From NCBI GenBank assembly GCA_944391815.1, contig CALXUV010000027.1, forward strand, positions 1 to 62,572: a stretch of 62,572 nt of DNA, given 5' to 3'. This document shows positions 62,216 through 62,572 of this stretch, piece by piece. The DNA is from an uncultured Clostridia bacterium (lineage in GTDB: Bacteria; Bacillota; Clostridia; Oscillospirales; CAG-272). Every line of letters starts with the position of its first letter. Positions within the stretch are counted from its first letter, which is position 1. Position numbers and translations under genes: made by a program. The notes beneath the pieces were generated by a model. The model made no database searches. It saw only the letters and a list, made by a program, of their open reading frames with translations, and was not told where the DNA came from.

Positions 62216-62572
62216 AATAGCGTCAATATATATCCGTCTATTATGGCGATTATCAGATACAAGATAAATCCTCGAATAAACGACTGTATATGTTTCTGCG
62301 GATTTTGATACAATTCTTTTTCAGGTATTTTTGTAAAGCGAATACGTTTCGTATTCCTCCACCATAAAAGGTCAATGATTAGCAAATCAAATATATTCAG
62401 GCTTTGTCCAATTATATTTAGGCAAATGAAATTATGATAAAAGTTATTTTCTCTAATAAACAATCCTAATATGAAAAATAGAGGCAGGAATAGTAGAAAA
62501 TTCGATATAAATACTATTATTTTATTGCTTTCTTTAAAGCGTCCCTGATACTCTATAATTTCCTTTATTTGA
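62212..62572 (-). CDS. Membrane protein, 5' part cut by the window end
   Basis: The minus-strand frame is open from the right edge to TAA at 62214-62212, giving at least 119 residues. Two or three hydrophobic helices are visible: IVFISNFLLFLPLFFILGLF, IGQSLNIFDLLIIDLLWW, and near the end FILYLIIAIIDGYILTLF. The inner part is basic (RNTKRIRFTKIPEKE). I do not recognise a family. The stop overlaps the remnant's final TAA. Confidence 0.7.
   Translation of the reverse strand, partial: QIKEIIEYQGRFKESNKIIVFISNFLLFLPLFFILGLFIRENNFYHNFICLNIIGQSLNIFDLLIIDLLWWRNTKRIRFTKIPEKELYQNPQKHIQSFIRGFILYLIIAIIDGYILTLF

Overview
The window looks like a chromosomal segment of a member of the Bacillota, class Clostridia. 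The evidence is the sporulation genes yqfC, yqfD and a ylbJ-like gene, the canonical Firmicutes blocks yqfC-yqfD-phoH-ybeY-era-recO, tig-clpP-clpX and lepB-rbgA-rnhB-yraN, a DUF1540 protein, a BspA-type leucine-rich repeat protein, and strong AGGAGG ribosome binding sites with TTGACA-17-TATAAT promoters. An uncultured gut or rumen Oscillospiraceae-like lineage is a reasonable guess, but genus cannot be set from this sequence. No rRNA, tRNA, CRISPR array, insertion sequence or prophage was seen.

Layout. 0-0.8 kb holds the end of a truncated gene and a duplicated segment rich in GTAGGGG palindromes. 0.8-7 kb (minus) is a rhamnose cluster: TIM-barrel sugar isomerase, rhaB, rhaA, AEC transporter, and a SIS-domain sugar isomerase, behind one clear promoter. 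7.2-15.4 kb (minus) holds mutS2, yraN, rnhB, rbgA, a radical SAM protein, lepB and apgM. rplS (plus) follows with its own promoter and terminator. 16.3-19.4 kb (minus) has a cysteine desulfurase-like gene with a DUF3343 Se/S-carrier partner, a minisatellite and the ylbJ-like gene. 19.5-30.6 kb (plus) is housekeeping: sporulation genes, phoH, ybeY, era, recO, thrC, a phosphoesterase, tig, clpP and clpX. Next come a 960-residue surface leucine-rich repeat protein, then (minus) a sugar acetyltransferase and a GH2 glycosidase.

38.7-41.6 kb is a ferrous iron uptake locus (feoA, feoB, Cys-rich membrane protein) with three copies of a 16-bp inverted repeat. 41.7-48.7 kb (minus) has a flippase-like membrane protein and the arginine genes argD, argB, argC, argH. 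48.9-54.8 kb (plus) is a carbohydrate locus: an unusual MscL, a heparinase II/III-type lyase, a sulfatase, rhamnose mutarotase rhaM, a MIF-type tautomerase and an SGNH esterase. None of the hydrolytic enzymes has a signal peptide. Together with rhaA/rhaB and GH2 this points to intracellular dismantling of imported, sulfated, rhamnose- and uronate-containing oligosaccharides. 54.9-55.6 kb carries two tandem Cys-rich paralogues of unknown function. The rest (minus) is a zinc-ribbon membrane protein, a MarR-ABC-ABC heterodimeric exporter operon, glycerol dehydrogenase, a decayed HTH gene, and a membrane protein cut by the window end.

The observations I rate highest are the lyase/sulfatase/RhaM locus, the in-frame decayed triplication after the thrC stop codon, the three feo inverted repeats, the tandem Cys-rich pair, and several lineage-specific repeat blocks.
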